Positions 1 to 6,627 of a DNA stretch of 7,230 nucleotides are shown here, piece after piece; within the stretch, counting starts at the first letter, position 1, and every line of letters starts with the position of its first letter. Below the pieces are notes generated by a model. That model ran no database searches. It was given only the letters and a program-made list of their open reading frames with translations, and was not told the origin of the DNA. The position numbers were made by a program, and so were the translations under genes. Origin of the DNA: Ga0077536 sp943370145 (GTDB taxonomy: Bacteria; Pseudomonadota; Gammaproteobacteria; Ga0077536); contig CALRPY020000104.1 of assembly GCA_943370145.1 (NCBI GenBank), positions 1-7,230 on the forward strand. The letters run 5' to 3'.

Positions 1-837
1 CATGCCGCAGCCCAGCACTTCGAGCCAGTCGGACACGCCGTGCGCCGACGCCAGCTTGATGTCAACTTCGGCCGACGGCTCAGTGAACGGGAAATACGAC
101 GGACGGAAGCGGACCTCGAGCCCGCTCTGATCGAAGAACTGCCGCAGGAATTCCTGGAGCACGCCTTTCAGATCGGCCATGGTGACGTGCGTGTCGATCA
201 GCAGCCCTTCCACCTGATGGAACATCGGCGAGTGCGTCTGATCGTAGTCGCAGCGATACACCCTGCCCGGCGCGATGATGCGAAAAGGGGCCTTCGCGCC
301 CTGCATCACCCGGATCTGCACGGGCGATGTGTGCGTGCGCAGCAGGCGCCCGTCAGGAAAGTAGAAGGTGTCGTGCATCGCCCGGGCCGGATGATGGCTC
401 GGGATATTGAGAGCTTCGAAGTTGTGGTAGTCGTCTTCGATCTCCGGCCCTTCGGCGACCTCGAAGCCGGCACTGGCGAAGATGTCCTGGATCCGGGTCA
501 TTGCAAGCGTGACCGGGTGCAACCCGCCCTTGCGCTGGCCCCGGCCCGGCATGGTCACATCGATGGCGGAAGCATCGAGCGCCTGTTGCTGCTCCAGTTC
601 CTCGAGCGCGTCGCGGCGTGCCGCGATCGCGCCGTTCAGGCCATCCCGCGCGAGATTCAGGACCTGCGCGGTTGCCTTGCGTTCCGCTTCCGGGAGCTTT
701 CCCAGCCCCTTCAGCGCCTCGGTGACGGCGCCTTTCTTCCCCAGGTATTTGACTCGGACGCCGTCGAGGGCGGCGAGATCGTCCGCCGCGGCAATTTCTT
801 CAAGGCCGCGTTCTAACAAATCCTCGGAGGAGCGCAT
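1..837 (-). CDS. pheS: Phenylalanyl-tRNA synthetase alpha subunit, 3' end missing
   Basis: Catalytic alpha chain of the alpha2-beta2 class II enzyme that charges tRNA-Phe with phenylalanine in the cytoplasm. The 279 codons visible run from ATG at 837 to the window edge; the family is about 330-340 residues, so roughly 50-60 C-terminal residues are missing. I translated it directly. The N-terminal helical arm (residues 1-90) is followed by GGLHPVT (104-110), EGPEIEDDYHNF (129-140), the motif 1 region NIPSHHPARAMHDTFY, and motif 2 with GRVYRCDYDQTHSPMFHQ (190-207). FRPSYFPFTEPSAEVD and WLEVLGCGM close the visible part. The start is supported by alignment with E. coli PheS: 19 residues precede DLAALDGVRV, as in E. 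coli. No clear Shine-Dalgarno precedes the ATG and no alternative in-frame start lies close upstream. It is the last visible gene of the operon; pheT would be expected beyond position 1. Confidence 0.97.
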   Translation of the reverse strand, partial: MRSSEDLLERGLEEIAAADDLAALDGVRVKYLGKKGAVTEALKGLGKLPEAERKATAQVLNLARDGLNGAIAARRDALEELEQQQALDASAIDVTMPGRGQRKGGLHPVTLAMTRIQDIFASAGFEVAEGPEIEDDYHNFEALNIPSHHPARAMHDTFYFPDGRLLRTHTSPVQIRVMQGAKAPFRIIAPGRVYRCDYDQTHSPMFHQVEGLLIDTHVTMADLKGVLQEFLRQFFDQSGLEVRFRPSYFPFTEPSAEVDIKLASAHGVSDWLEVLGCGM

Positions 838-870
838 CGGTGTGCACGCAGGAGCTGGAGTGGATGTGCG

Positions 871-895
871 CTACCGGGGATGTTGTCCCCGGTAG
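871..895 (-). promoter_or_regulatory. Perfect 10-bp hairpin in the rplT-pheS gap
   Basis: CTACCGGGGA and TCCCCGGTAG form a perfect 10-bp stem with a 5-nt loop. It lies in the 84-nt gap between the rplT stop and the pheS start. No U-tract follows on the minus strand, so it is not a standard intrinsic terminator. In E. coli the same gap carries the pheST attenuator and the pheM leader peptide. Here I found no ATG-initiated Phe-rich leader ORF, so classical attenuation is not supported. A role in pausing, mRNA processing or partial termination is inference. Confidence 0.5.
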
Positions 896-921
896 GGATG
901 GTCAGGCCGGAAACCGGTCTG

Positions 922-1287
922 TCAGGCCGCCGCCTCGAGGGCGGCCTTGGCGCGTTCGGCAAGTTCGGCAAACACCGCCGGCTCGTGCACGGCGAGATCG
1001 GCCAGGACCTTGCGATCGACTTCGATGGAGGCGCGCATCAGCCCGTTGATGAAGCGGGAGTAGCTCAGGCCGTTCTGTCGGGCAGCCGCGTTGATGCGGA
1101 CGACCCATAGCGCGCGGAACTCGCGCTTCTTGGCCTTGCGATCGCGGTAGGCGTACTGGCCGGCCTTGGTAACAGCCTGCGTTGCGACCCGGAAAACGTT
1201 CTTGCGGCGGCCGTAGTAGCCTTTGGCCCGCTTCAGCACCTTCTTGTGCCGCGCGTGGGCGATTGTTCCGCGTTTAACTCGTGCCAT
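922..1287 (-). CDS. rplT: 50S ribosomal protein L20
   Basis: bL20, a 23S rRNA-binding protein needed early in 50S assembly; in E. coli it also represses the rpmI-rplT mRNA. The 121 residues match the family length (118 in E. coli). The protein begins MARVKRG and continues with the very basic N-terminal extension (HARHKKVLKRAKGYYGRRKN, residues 11-30). The globular RNA-binding domain includes FRALWVVRINAAARQNGLSYSRFI and ends in an Ala-rich helix. The gene lies 25 nt after rpmI. The only ribosome-binding candidate is a weak GAG 11 nt upstream, consistent with translational coupling to rpmI as known in E. coli; coupling here is inference. No unusual residues were seen. Confidence 0.98.
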   Translation of the reverse strand: MARVKRGTIAHARHKKVLKRAKGYYGRRKNVFRVATQAVTKAGQYAYRDRKAKKREFRALWVVRINAAARQNGLSYSRFINGLMRASIEVDRKVLADLAVHEPAVFAELAERAKAALEAAA

Positions 1288-1312
1288 GGGTGTTCAATCT
1301 CGCGTTAGGTGA

Positions 1313-1510
1313 TCAAAGCGACGGAAGCATTCGCTCGACGCCGTGCTGGTCGACAGCAGCCACCAAGGTGGTGCCGCGCAGCTGGCGCTTACGCTTCGCG
1401 CTTTTCTTGGTCAGGATGTGGTTCTTGAACGACTGCCGCCGCTTGAACCGGCCCGATCCCGTTTTCGCAAAGCGCTTCGCCGCGCCGCGGTTGGTTCTCA
1501 ATTTAGGCAT
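1313..1510 (-). CDS. rpmI: 50S ribosomal protein L35
   Basis: bL35, a small, highly basic protein of the large ribosomal subunit. The 65 residues are exactly the usual family length. It opens MPKLRTNRGAAKRF, close to the family signature MPKMKTNRGAAKRF, and contains the conserved basic core FKRRQSFKNHILTKKSAKRKRQLRG. The ATG at 1510 has a GAGG 10 nt upstream, inside the 21-nt gap after infC. In E. coli the segment before rpmI is the L20 repressor target. I did not recognise the corresponding pseudoknot here and do not annotate one. Confidence 0.98.
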   Translation of the reverse strand: MPKLRTNRGAAKRFAKTGSGRFKRRQSFKNHILTKKSAKRKRQLRGTTLVAAVDQHGVERMLPSL

Positions 1511-1531
1511 AAATACCCGTCCTCAACTTTT

Positions 1532-2053
1532 TCAAGTGCGCTTGGGCGCTACCAGCATGATCATCTGGCGGCCTTCCATTCGCGCGTATTGCTCGATCAC
1601 CGCGAGCCCTGCGAGATCCGCTTCCACCCGGTCCAGCATCTTGACGCCGAGTTCCTGATGGGCCATCTCGCGTCCCCGGAAGCGCAGGGTGATCTTCACC
1701 TTGTCGCCTTCCTCCAGGAAGCGCTTGATGTTGCGCATCTTGATGTCGTAATCGCCGTCGTCAGTGCCGGGTCGAAGCTTGATTTCCTTGATCTGAATCT
1801 GCTTCTGCTTCTTCTTCGCGGCGTGGCGCTTCTTGTTCTGTTCGAAAATGAACTTGCCGACGTCCATGACCCGCACGACAGGCGGCTCGGCGTTGGGCAC
1901 GATCTCAACCAGATCCAGTTCATTTTCAAGCGCTTGCCGCTTGGCCTCAGCCAAGGGCACCACCCCAACGTTCTCACCGTCCGCGGCGATCAGGCGCACC
2001 TGCTGCGCCGTTATTTCGTCGTTGATGCGGTTTTTTTTCGTGTCGGCAGCGAT
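1532..2053 (-). CDS. infC: Translation initiation factor IF-3, probable AUC start
   Basis: IF3 binds the 30S subunit, keeps it apart from 50S and checks the start codon and initiator tRNA. From AUC at 2053 it is 173 residues (E. coli 180). The N domain (about 1-75) includes NRINDEITAQQVRLI, LDLVEIVPNAEPP and MDVGKFIFEQ. A Lys-rich linker follows, with HAAKKKQKQIQIKEIKLRPGT. The C domain has GDYDIKMRNIKRFLEEGDK, ITLRFRGREMAHQ and EGRQMIM. The first in-frame ATG, GTG or TTG is GTG at 1999; starting there would delete the conserved NRINDEI segment and has no ribosome-binding site. AUC at 2053 has GGAGG eight nt upstream and lies just after an in-frame TGA. E. coli infC likewise uses a rare start (AUU), so AUC is well supported though inferred. 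Family PPVCRIMDYGKF reads PPVVRVMDVGKF here, losing the Cys and Tyr. Confidence 0.95.
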   Translation of the reverse strand: MAADTKKNRINDEITAQQVRLIAADGENVGVVPLAEAKRQALENELDLVEIVPNAEPPVVRVMDVGKFIFEQNKKRHAAKKKQKQIQIKEIKLRPGTDDGDYDIKMRNIKRFLEEGDKVKITLRFRGREMAHQELGVKMLDRVEADLAGLAVIEQYARMEGRQMIMLVAPKRT

Positions 2054-2066
2054 CTGTCATTCCTCC
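2051..2066 (-). promoter_or_regulatory. infC ribosome-binding site and AUC start codon
   Basis: GGAGG (2062-2066) lies inside the last codons of thrS, and the AUC codon (2051-2053) follows after 8 nt, an ideal spacing. An ATG at 2058-2060 overlaps the thrS stop, but it is only 1 nt from GGAGG and is out of frame with infC. By analogy with E. coli infC, a non-AUG start lets IF3 reduce its own translation. Confidence 0.7.
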
Positions 2067-3982
2067 ATCGTGTCATTGAGCCGCGCTTGTACCGTTTCCC
2101 GCAGCAGGCGCCCGAAATCGTCGAGCGGCATGACTCCCAGGTCCTGCCCCCGACGAGTTCGTACGGCTACGGTCCGGTTTTCGACTTCCCGATCCCCCAC
2201 GACGAGGAGAAATGGGATGCGCTGCAAGGTGTGCTCGCGGATCTTAAGGCCGATTTTCTCGTTTCTCAAGTCTGATTCGATGCGGAATCCTTGATTTTTC
2301 AGGATTTCCGCAGCCTCGGCCGCATAAGCGCCCTGCCTTTCGGAGATGCTCATCGTCATCGCCTGCACCGGCGCGAGCCAGGCGGGCATGTAACCGCCGT
2401 GATGTTCGATGAGGATGCCGATGAAACGCTCGAGCGAACCCAGGATTGCCCGGTGCAGCATCACCGGTATGCGGCGGGAATTGTCGTCCGCGACATACTC
2501 CGCGCCGAGGCGATCCGGCATGGAGAAATCGAGCTGGATGGTGCCGCACTGCCAGACGCGGTGCAGGGTGTCCTTGAGCGAAAATTCGATTTTCGGGCCA
2601 TAGAACGCGCCCTCGCCCGGCTGCAATTCGAAGGCTAGACCCTTGCCGTTCAGGGCGTCCTGCAAGGCGTTCTCCGCCTTGTCCCAGGTCTCTTCCGCGC
2701 CGACCCGCTTCTGCGGCCGCGTGGACAGCTTGATCAGGATCTCGGTAAACCCGAAGTCCCGGTAGACCATCTGCAGCAGATCGATGAACGATGCCACTTC
2801 GTCCTGAATCTGATCTTCGGTGCAGAAGATATGGGCGTCGTCCTGGGTAAAGGCGCGCACGCGCATCAGGCCGTGCAGCGCACCGGAGGGCTCGTTGCGA
2901 TGGCAGGAACCGAATTCGGCGAGGCGCAGCGGCAGTTCGCGGTAGCTGCGGATGCCCTGATTGAAAATCTGCACGTGTCCCGGACAGTTCATCGGTTTGA
3001 CCGCGTACTCGCGGGCCTCCGACTCCGTCGTGAACATGTTCTCGTGGAAGTTTTCCCAGTGGCCGGATTTCCGCCACAGGGTCGCGTCCAGGATGGACGG
3101 GCAGCGCACTTCGGCATAGCCGTGGCGAGTCAGCACCCCACGCATGTAGTGCTCTATCTGCTGCCAGATGACCCAGCCCTTGGGGTGCCAGAACGCCATG
3201 CCCGGCGCTTCTTCCTGGAAATGGAACAGCCCGAGCTGGCGACCGATGCGGCGATGGTCGCGCTTCTCGGCTTCTTCAAGGCGATGCAGGTATTCGGCCA
3301 GCGCTTTGCCGTCCTGCCACGCGGTGCCGTAAATCCGCTGCAGCATTTCGTTGTTCGAATCGCCGCGCCAGTAGGCGCCGGCAATCTTCATCAGCTTGAA
3401 CGCGCGCAGCTTGCCGGTGTCCGGCACGTGCGGGCCACGGCAGAGGTCGGTGAAGTCGCCCTGCGAATACAGGGAAATCTCTTCGTTGCCGGGAATCGAT
3501 GCAATGATCTCGGCCTTGTACTGCTCGCCGATCGACTTGAAATATTCCACCGCCGAATCGCGTGCCATCACCTGGCGGCGGACCGGTTGCTCCTGCGCGG
3601 CGAGTTCGGCCATTCGCTTCTCGATCGCGGCCAGGTCGTCCGGGGTGAAGGGGCGCTCGTAGGCGAAATCGTAGTAGAAGCCGTCCTCGATGACCGGGCC
3701 AATCGTGACCTGGGCGCCAGGGTATAAGGACTTCACGGCCTGCGCGAGCAGGTGCGCAGTGCTGTGACGGATGACTTCGAGCCCGTCGACGTCCTTGGGC
3801 GTGACAATGCTCAACTGGACGTCGTGGTCGACGACGTGGGAGGTGTCGACCAGGCGGCCGTCGACGCGACCAGCGAGCGCGGCACGCGCGAGACCAGCGC
3901 CTATCGAGGCCGCGACCTCGGCAACGGTGACCGGGTTGGGAAAGCTTCTCTGGCTGCCGTCAGGCAAAGTGACTGTGGGCAC
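2057..3982 (-). CDS. thrS: Threonyl-tRNA synthetase
   Basis: Class II synthetase that activates threonine and charges tRNA-Thr, with an editing site that removes mischarged serine. Its 641 residues match E. coli (642). Domains in order: TGS-like N1 domain (1-62); editing N2 domain with HSTAH (His73, His77) and the CRGPH pair (Cys181, His185); catalytic core (about 245-535); C-terminal anticodon-binding domain (about 536-641). The expected zinc ligands are Cys333 in MNCPGH, His384 in DDAHIF and His510 in MLHRA, one residue off E. coli numbering. Motif 2 lies around FGSCHRNEPSGALHGLMRVRAFTQDD. The start is GTG at 3982, translated as Met, with GGAG six nt upstream; the opening PTVTLPDGS aligns with the family N-terminus. 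It is the first gene of the operon and stops three nt before infC. All key residues appear intact. Confidence 0.98.
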   Translation of the reverse strand: MPTVTLPDGSQRSFPNPVTVAEVAASIGAGLARAALAGRVDGRLVDTSHVVDHDVQLSIVTPKDVDGLEVIRHSTAHLLAQAVKSLYPGAQVTIGPVIEDGFYYDFAYERPFTPDDLAAIEKRMAELAAQEQPVRRQVMARDSAVEYFKSIGEQYKAEIIASIPGNEEISLYSQGDFTDLCRGPHVPDTGKLRAFKLMKIAGAYWRGDSNNEMLQRIYGTAWQDGKALAEYLHRLEEAEKRDHRRIGRQLGLFHFQEEAPGMAFWHPKGWVIWQQIEHYMRGVLTRHGYAEVRCPSILDATLWRKSGHWENFHENMFTTESEAREYAVKPMNCPGHVQIFNQGIRSYRELPLRLAEFGSCHRNEPSGALHGLMRVRAFTQDDAHIFCTEDQIQDEVASFIDLLQMVYRDFGFTEILIKLSTRPQKRVGAEETWDKAENALQDALNGKGLAFELQPGEGAFYGPKIEFSLKDTLHRVWQCGTIQLDFSMPDRLGAEYVADDNSRRIPVMLHRAILGSLERFIGILIEHHGGYMPAWLAPVQAMTMSISERQGAYAAEAAEILKNQGFRIESDLRNEKIGLKIREHTLQRIPFLLVVGDREVENRTVAVRTRRGQDLGVMPLDDFGRLLRETVQARLNDTMEE

Positions 3983-3992
3983 GATGTTCTCC
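3980..3992 (-). promoter_or_regulatory. thrS ribosome-binding site and GTG start
   Basis: GGAG (3989-3992) lies six nt before the GTG start codon (3980-3982). This fixes the non-ATG start of thrS, since translation from GTG gives the complete TGS domain and no in-frame ATG lies near. Confidence 0.75.
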
Positions 3993-4067
3993 GAGGCCTC
4001 TACGACCGGCCTTCAGAATGTGGATGCTGATGGGTGCGGGACGGCGAATCCACCTTGCAGCGGATGC

Positions 4068-4198
4068 TTGGGTGCGATTTGATTCGAACCCGCAGGAAGA
4101 GAGCATGATGGGGCATGCAGGGGCTTGAGATCAATAGTTTAGTGCCCGTGTACGTCCCTCTGCTCCCGGCACTCGTCGCAGGAATTCGTCGCGAACGC
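4068..4198 (-). repeat. Decayed copy of the tRNA-end direct repeat, thrS side
   Basis: This segment aligns over its length with 6942-7072 in the same orientation. The best-kept block is around 4104-4135 (plus strand: ATGATGGGGCATG, then AGGGGC, then TGAGATCAATA). The plus-strand low end resembles a damaged tRNA 3' end: GATTCGAACC matches a T-arm, and TTGGGTGCGATTT corresponds loosely to the acceptor strand and CCA of tRNA-Val. The far end keeps a weak version of the two-copy GTCCCAAG motif (CTCGTCGCAGGAATTCGTCG). Several substitutions and at least one indel separate the copies, so the duplication is old or this copy is under no constraint. I interpret it as an attachment-site scar; a plain intergenic duplication is the alternative. 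Confidence 0.65.
4105..4134 (-). promoter_or_regulatory. thrS: Weak promoter candidate for the thrS operon
   Basis: TTGATC (4129-4134) and CATCAT (4105-4110) are separated by 18 nt on the minus strand. Each matches four of six sigma70 consensus positions. The site would give a leader of about 115 nt before the thrS GTG. The same sequence occurs in the 6942-7072 repeat, so it may be repeat conservation rather than a promoter. It is the best candidate I found between fusA and thrS. Confidence 0.25.
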
Positions 4199-4248
4199 CG
4201 GCAGCGTGCCAAAGACGGGGTTGCTGGAGCGCTGCCCCAAAACCGGAG

Positions 4249-4306
4249 CGCGCCGGCGCGCGGATTCGGCGCGCTGGTCACAAGGACCACCGCCCGGGCC
4301 GGGCGG
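4249..4306 (-). other. Further GC-rich hairpins after fusA
   Basis: CCGCCCG and CGGGCGG (4290-4306) form a 7-bp stem with a 3-nt loop. Next on the minus strand is a small GGTC/GACC hairpin (4276-4288), then the 14-bp palindrome GCGCGCCGGCGCGC (4249-4262). The palindrome is followed on the minus strand by a short U4 run at 4239-4242. Together with the hairpin at 4311-4336 they make a chain of four structures downstream of fusA that may act jointly as a terminator or mRNA 3'-end stabiliser. Confidence 0.4.
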
Positions 4307-4310
4307 ATGC

Positions 4311-4336
4311 GCGGCAGCCCCGCCCGGGGCTGCCGC
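4311..4336 (-). terminator. Probable fusA transcription end hairpin
   Basis: GCGGCAGCCCC and GGGGCTGCCGC make a perfect 11-bp stem with a 4-nt loop, beginning 13 nt after the fusA stop codon. The position and strength fit a terminator, but no U-tract follows. It may therefore work with the next hairpins, or with Rho, rather than as a classical intrinsic terminator. If termination is incomplete, fusA transcripts could read into thrS. Confidence 0.5.
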
Positions 4337-4349
4337 ACGCACAGGCCGA

Positions 4350-6494
4350 TCAGGCGCTCTTACGCTGATTCGCCGCTGCCATGACCGCTTCCGCGACGCT
4401 GCGCGGGACGGGGTCATAGTGCGAGAACTCCATCGTGTAGGAGGCGCGGCCGGAGGTCATGCCGCGCAGCTGGCCGATGTAGCCGAACATTTCCGACAGC
4501 GGCACATTGGCCACCACGGCGATGTTGGTGCCGCGCTCGAGCTGGTCCTGGATCATGCCGCGGCGACGGTTGAAGTCGCCGATTACGTCGCCGAGATAGT
4601 CGCCCGGCGTCACGGTTTCCACCTTCATCACCGGTTCCAGCAGGATGGGACCGGCCTTGCGCATGGCTTCGCGGAAGCAGGCCTTGGCGGCGATTTCGAA
4701 GGTCAGCGCGTTCGAGTCGACGTCGTGGTAGCTGCCGTCGAACAGGGTGGCCTTGAAGTCGACGGTCGGATAGTGCGCAAGCACGCCGTCCTCCATCTGC
4801 ATCTGCAGGCCCTTGTCGACGGAAGGCACGAATTCCTTCGGCACCGATCCGCCGACGGTGACATCCTCGAACAGGTAGCCCTCGCCACGCTCGCGCGGCT
4901 CGAACCGGATGCGCACTTCGGCGAACTGGCCGGAGCCACCCGTCTGCTTCTTGTGCACGTAGTGCTGTTCGATGCTCTGGGTGATCGTTTCGCGATAGGC
5001 CACCTGCGGTTCACCCATGATGCCTTCCACACCGAACTCGGTGCGAATGCGGTCAAGGGTCACTTCGATGTGCAGTTCGCCCATGCCGCGGAGCAGGGTT
5101 TCCCCTGTTTCGCGATCCGTCTCCAGGCGGAGTGAGGGATCGGCGCGGACCATCTTGCCCAGCGCGTTGCTGAACTTCTCCTGCTCAGCCTTCACCTTGG
5201 GCTTCAGCGACACGCTGATGACGGGCTCGGGGAAACGCATGCGCTCCAGCACCACCGGGGCGGCGGAATCGCAGAGCGTGTCACCGGTTTCCGTTTCGGC
5301 CAGCGAAACCAGCGCGACGATGTCGCCGGCGCGGGCTTCCTCGATGGGATTCGCGTCCTTGGCGAACATCTCCACCATGCGGCCGATCTTCTCGCGCTTG
5401 CCGCGGGTGGTGTTCATCACCGACGCACCCTTGGTCAGAACGCCCGAATACACGCGGATGAAGGTGAGCGCGCCGTAGGCGTCGTTGATCACTTTGAATG
5501 CGAGCGCCGAGAAGGGTTCGTCGTCCGAGCACACGCGCTCCCCGTTCGGGGTGCCGTCAGCATCCACGGTGTTGATGGAAGCGACATCGGTCGGCGCCGG
5601 CAGGTAGTCGACCACCGCGTCCAGCACCTGCTGCACGCCCTTGTTCTTGTATGAGGAGCCGCAGAGCACCGGAGTGAAGGCGGAGGTCAGGGTGCCCTTG
5701 CGCAGGCAGGCGCGGAGGGTCTCGACCGAAGGCATCTCGCCGTCGAGATAGGCCTCCATCGCCGCTTCGTCCATCTCGAGGCAGGTGTCCACGAGTTCGG
5801 TGCGGTAGCGCTCGATGTCATCGAGCACGGCGCGGTCACTCGGCACGGTGATGCCAAGCTTGTCAGACATGCCCTCGGTGACGTCGATGACCTGCCACTC
5901 GGCGTCCTTGTCGTCGGAGCTCCACACCAGGGCCTTCATCTCGACGAGGTCGATCATGCCCTTGAAGTTGTCCTCGGAGCCGATCGGGAGCTGGATTGGA
6001 AGCGGGCGGGCGCCGAGGCGCTTCTTGATCATGTCCACGCAACGCAGGAAATTCGCGCCGCTGCGATCCATCTTGTTCACATAACAGATTCGCGGCACGC
6101 CGTAGTTGTCAGCCAGTCGCCAGTTGGTCTCGGACTGCGGTTCCACGCCCGCCACGCCGTCGAACACCACGACCGCACCGTCAAGCACGCGCAGCGAGCG
6201 GTTCACCTCGATGGTGAAGTCCACGTGGCCGGGGGTGTCGATGACGTTGATCTTCTTCTTGCGCCAGAAGGTCGAGACCGCCGCGGACTGGATGGTGATG
6301 CCGCGCTTCTGTTCCTGTTCCAGGTAGTCGGTGGTCGTCGACGTCTTCAAATCCTTGGTGTCATGGATGTCGATGATGTTGTGCTTGCGACCGGTGTAAT
6401 AAAGGATGCGCTCCGTCGTGGTGGTCTTGCCGGCGTCGACGTGGGCAATGATGCCGATATTGCGAATATCGGCCAGGGGTGTGGTACGAGGCAT
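4350..6494 (-). CDS. fusA: Elongation factor G, probably a paralog outside the str operon
   Basis: Ribosomal translocase GTPase that moves tRNAs and mRNA after peptide bond formation and helps recycle ribosomes. It is 714 residues from ATG at 6494 (E. coli 704). This start is chosen over ATG at 6554 because MPRTTPLADIRNIGI aligns with E. coli MARTTPIARYRNIGI. G domain (1 to about 297): AHVDAGKT (17-24), RGITI (64-68), DTPGH (86-90), NKMD (140-143), CGSSYKN (278-284). Domain II is about 298-410 and domain III about 415-490, with GMGELH at 460-465. Domain IV (about 491-612) has HKKQTGGSGQF and His580 in GSYHDVDS, equivalent to the translocation His583 of E. coli. Domain V (about 613-705) has PLSEMFGY. 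The gene looks intact and translocation-competent. Oddities: no rpsL, rpsG or tuf neighbour, switch I about five residues longer than in E. coli, and tRNA-derived repeats on both sides. The usual single-copy EF-G that has moved is the alternative. Confidence 0.96.
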   Translation of the reverse strand: MPRTTPLADIRNIGIIAHVDAGKTTTTERILYYTGRKHNIIDIHDTKDLKTSTTTDYLEQEQKRGITIQSAAVSTFWRKKKINVIDTPGHVDFTIEVNRSLRVLDGAVVVFDGVAGVEPQSETNWRLADNYGVPRICYVNKMDRSGANFLRCVDMIKKRLGARPLPIQLPIGSEDNFKGMIDLVEMKALVWSSDDKDAEWQVIDVTEGMSDKLGITVPSDRAVLDDIERYRTELVDTCLEMDEAAMEAYLDGEMPSVETLRACLRKGTLTSAFTPVLCGSSYKNKGVQQVLDAVVDYLPAPTDVASINTVDADGTPNGERVCSDDEPFSALAFKVINDAYGALTFIRVYSGVLTKGASVMNTTRGKREKIGRMVEMFAKDANPIEEARAGDIVALVSLAETETGDTLCDSAAPVVLERMRFPEPVISVSLKPKVKAEQEKFSNALGKMVRADPSLRLETDRETGETLLRGMGELHIEVTLDRIRTEFGVEGIMGEPQVAYRETITQSIEQHYVHKKQTGGSGQFAEVRIRFEPRERGEGYLFEDVTVGGSVPKEFVPSVDKGLQMQMEDGVLAHYPTVDFKATLFDGSYHDVDSNALTFEIAAKACFREAMRKAGPILLEPVMKVETVTPGDYLGDVIGDFNRRRGMIQDQLERGTNIAVVANVPLSEMFGYIGQLRGMTSGRASYTMEFSHYDPVPRSVAEAVMAAANQRKSA

Positions 6495-6599
6495 GGTAAG
6501 GCTTCTCTGGTCAGTTGAAATCGAAATCCGGGAGCGCAAGCCCCGGGCAAGCATGGCGGTCCTGCGTTACCGGGGGATGTAGCCGCGCGCATCATCCGG

Positions 6600-6627
6600 A
6601 ATATTGGGGACTCACCGCAATGGTCAA
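6600..6627 (-). promoter_or_regulatory. fusA: Sigma70-like promoter candidate for fusA
   Basis: TTGACC (6622-6627) matches five of six -35 positions. AATATT (6600-6605) matches four of six -10 positions, with a 16-nt spacer. Transcription would begin about 100 nt before the fusA ATG. A separate promoter fits the isolated position of this gene. Confidence 0.5.

Noticed and set aside
40..816. Plus-strand open frame opposite pheS (258 codons)
   Set aside because: It is antisense to a pheS sequence that translates cleanly with all expected motifs.
838..921. pheM-like leader peptide before pheS
   Set aside because: No start codon with a run of Phe codons occurs in the gap.
1532..1999. infC starting at GTG 1999
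   Set aside because: It would remove the conserved NRINDEI segment and has no ribosome-binding site, while GGAGG plus AUC lies properly spaced upstream.
2831..3727. Long plus-strand open frame opposite thrS (298 codons)
   Set aside because: It lies wholly antisense to the clearly identified thrS and resembles no protein family; long opposite frames are expected in GC-rich coding DNA.
4000..4338. Minus-strand frame of 112 codons between fusA and thrS
   Set aside because: It spans the fusA terminator hairpins and the decayed repeat; its sequence reads as low-complexity GC-rich translation without a family match.
4206..5135. Long plus-strand open frame opposite the 3' part of fusA (309 codons)
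   Set aside because: The coding evidence belongs to fusA on the other strand, and the frame runs through the fusA terminator hairpins.
6495..6554. Upstream ATG extending fusA by 20 residues
   Set aside because: The added MLARGLRSRISISTDQRSLT has no counterpart in EF-G, and the family N-terminus matches the ATG at 6494.
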